A stretch of DNA of 64,000 bases, from NCBI GenBank assembly GCA_020054095.1, contig JAGVMA010000007.1:1-64000 (forward strand). The letters run 5' to 3'. Positions 63,018 through 64,000 of the stretch are shown piece by piece (the first letter of the stretch is position 1; each line of letters starts with the position of its first letter). Position numbers and translations under genes: made by a program. The notes below the pieces were generated by a model, which did not search any database, was not told where the DNA came from, and saw only the letters and a program-made list of their open reading frames with translations. The DNA is from Bacteroidia bacterium (GTDB taxonomy: Bacteria > Bacteroidota > Bacteroidia > JADZBD01).

Positions 63018-64000
63018 ATGAATACAACTATCGAAATCCCTACAAAACCAAAGCGTAGATTTTTGCCCGATGATTTAAAAATTGAATCGTGGAAAGAGGT
63101 AGAAAAATATTTTGTTGATTTACGAGACAGAAAAATAAACTCAGTTAAAGATTTAGAAAATTGGTTGCTCGACTGGAGCGAAACGGATGCAGTTTTTGAA
63201 GAAGACTCAGCGTGGAGATATATTAAAATGACCTGCAACACTGCCGACCAACAATTGGTAGATGCTTACAATCATTACATAAATAATATTTATCCGCACC
63301 TGTCGCCATTTATTAACGAGCTTAATAAAAAATTTATTGCTTCCCCTTTTCTTCAAAATTTAGATGCTGAGAAATATCACATTTTTATCAGAAAAGTAAA
63401 AAAGGAAGTAGCGCTTTACCGCCCCGAAAATATTGCATTGATGGTAGAATCGCAAAACGAATCGCAAAAGTATGGAGCTATTATTGCTGCCCAAACTATT
63501 GAACACGATGGTAAAGAGCTTACCATGCAGCAAGCAACAAGTTTGCTCAAAAGCAATAACCGTGAATTGCGCGAACAGGTTTGGAAAAAAATTAACGAGC
63601 GTAAATCAGAAGACACTAAGCAGTTGCAGGATTTATTTTCTAAACTGATAAACATCAGGCATCAAATAGCTTTAAATGCCGGCTATAAAAATTACCGCGA
63701 TTATAAATTTGATGACTTGGGCAGATTTGATTACAATGTAAATGATTGCCTAAGTTTTCATGCCGCTATTGAACACGAAATAGTTCCGCTTTTAAATAAA
63801 ATTGACGAAGAACGAAAGCAAAAACTCGGCTTAGATGCTTTGATGCCTTGGGATATGGATGTGGACACATCGGGTGGGCAACCTTTAAAACCGTTTAGCA
63901 ATTCCGCAGATTTGATTACAAAAACAATTAATTGTTTTAACAAGGTTCGCCCTTATTATGCCGAGTGTATTGAAGTGATGAATGAAATGAATCACCTCGA
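63018..64000 (+). CDS. M3 family oligoendopeptidase (3' truncated by window)
   Basis: A frame from ATG at 63018 that runs off the window end with about 327 codons visible. The visible part matches the N-terminal helical half of M3-type oligoendopeptidases: RFLPDDLKIESWKEVEKYF, ENIALMVESQNESQKYG, QQATSLLKSNNRELREQVW and AGYKNYRDYKFDDLGRFDY. The zinc-binding HExxH motif would lie past the window end and is not seen. It is expected to degrade short peptides in the cytoplasm. The gene follows the DUF5606 terminator. Confidence 0.85.
   Translation, partial: MNTTIEIPTKPKRRFLPDDLKIESWKEVEKYFVDLRDRKINSVKDLENWLLDWSETDAVFEEDSAWRYIKMTCNTADQQLVDAYNHYINNIYPHLSPFINELNKKFIASPFLQNLDAEKYHIFIRKVKKEVALYRPENIALMVESQNESQKYGAIIAAQTIEHDGKELTMQQATSLLKSNNRELREQVWKKINERKSEDTKQLQDLFSKLINIRHQIALNAGYKNYRDYKFDDLGRFDYNVNDCLSFHAAIEHEIVPLLNKIDEERKQKLGLDALMPWDMDVDTSGGQPLKPFSNSADLITKTINCFNKVRPYYAECIEVMNEMNHL

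Noticed and set aside
1-64000. tRNA or rRNA genes
   Set aside because: All gene-free gaps are short (under about 250 bases) and none shows cloverleaf-like arms or conserved rRNA words by eye; a covariance scan would be needed to be certain.

Overview
The window is an AT-rich chromosomal segment of a Bacteroidota bacterium, most likely an environmental Chitinophagales/Sphingobacteriia-like lineage. The evidence is the type IX secretion (T9SS) type A and type B sorting domains, choice-of-anchor L and PKD surface proteins, a carboxypeptidase-regulatory-domain TonB receptor, an OmpP1/FadL porin, a caa3-type oxidase accessory cluster with two subunit III genes, a DUF5606 protein, and TAnnTTTG-type promoter boxes in place of strong Shine-Dalgarno sites. 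No rRNA, tRNA, CRISPR array or transposase was seen. Standard code 11 applies: TGA ends at least six intact genes.

Layout. 1-13131 (+): 2-oxoacid:ferredoxin oxidoreductase korAB (korA cut by the window edge), an AsmA-like protein, a 7TM-DISM sensor that stops where a SpoIIE domain would begin, then three T9SS type B surface proteins. 13140-36008 (-): a siaB-siaC-fadL operon, a stop-interrupted T9SS type A protein, CPBP protease, recQ, the tig-clpP-clpX proteostasis block, a small membrane/retropepsin cluster, metH under a SAM-I (S-box) riboswitch, the cytochrome oxidase accessory cluster (ctaB, two subunit III, subunit IV, SCO, DUF420, a small CxxC protein), gpmI, a repeat block with a stop-interrupted GxxExxY nuclease-like gene, and a histidine kinase. 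36047-41334 (+): a membrane metallophosphoesterase, a TonB-C-like/PadR/PspC operon, and a second stop-interrupted T9SS protein. 41345-64000: a TonB receptor (-), a nucleotidyltransferase overlapping an unlisted 58-codon gene (+), folK (-), sppA, a PQQ-type sugar dehydrogenase, GT87-like enzyme, uvrA (-), fused spermidine synthase, an ECF sigma factor with a small membrane partner, a T9SS protein (-), a TPR-SpoIIE phosphatase, DUF5606, and an M3 peptidase cut by the window end.

Most genes are core metabolism and envelope biology. The items most worth a second look are: three genes each broken by one in-frame stop (TGA, TGA, TAA) with the reading frame intact on both sides; a palindromic element inserted in frame into both gpmI and metH; a 72-73 bp tandem repeat beside the GxxExxY gene; the nucleotidyltransferase plus 58-residue protein pair, which looks like an uncharacterised two-gene module; the complete switch logic of the metH S-box leader; and a SiaB/SiaC partner-switch pair that lacks its phosphatase locally while a phosphatase-less sensor and a SpoIIE phosphatase lie elsewhere in the window.
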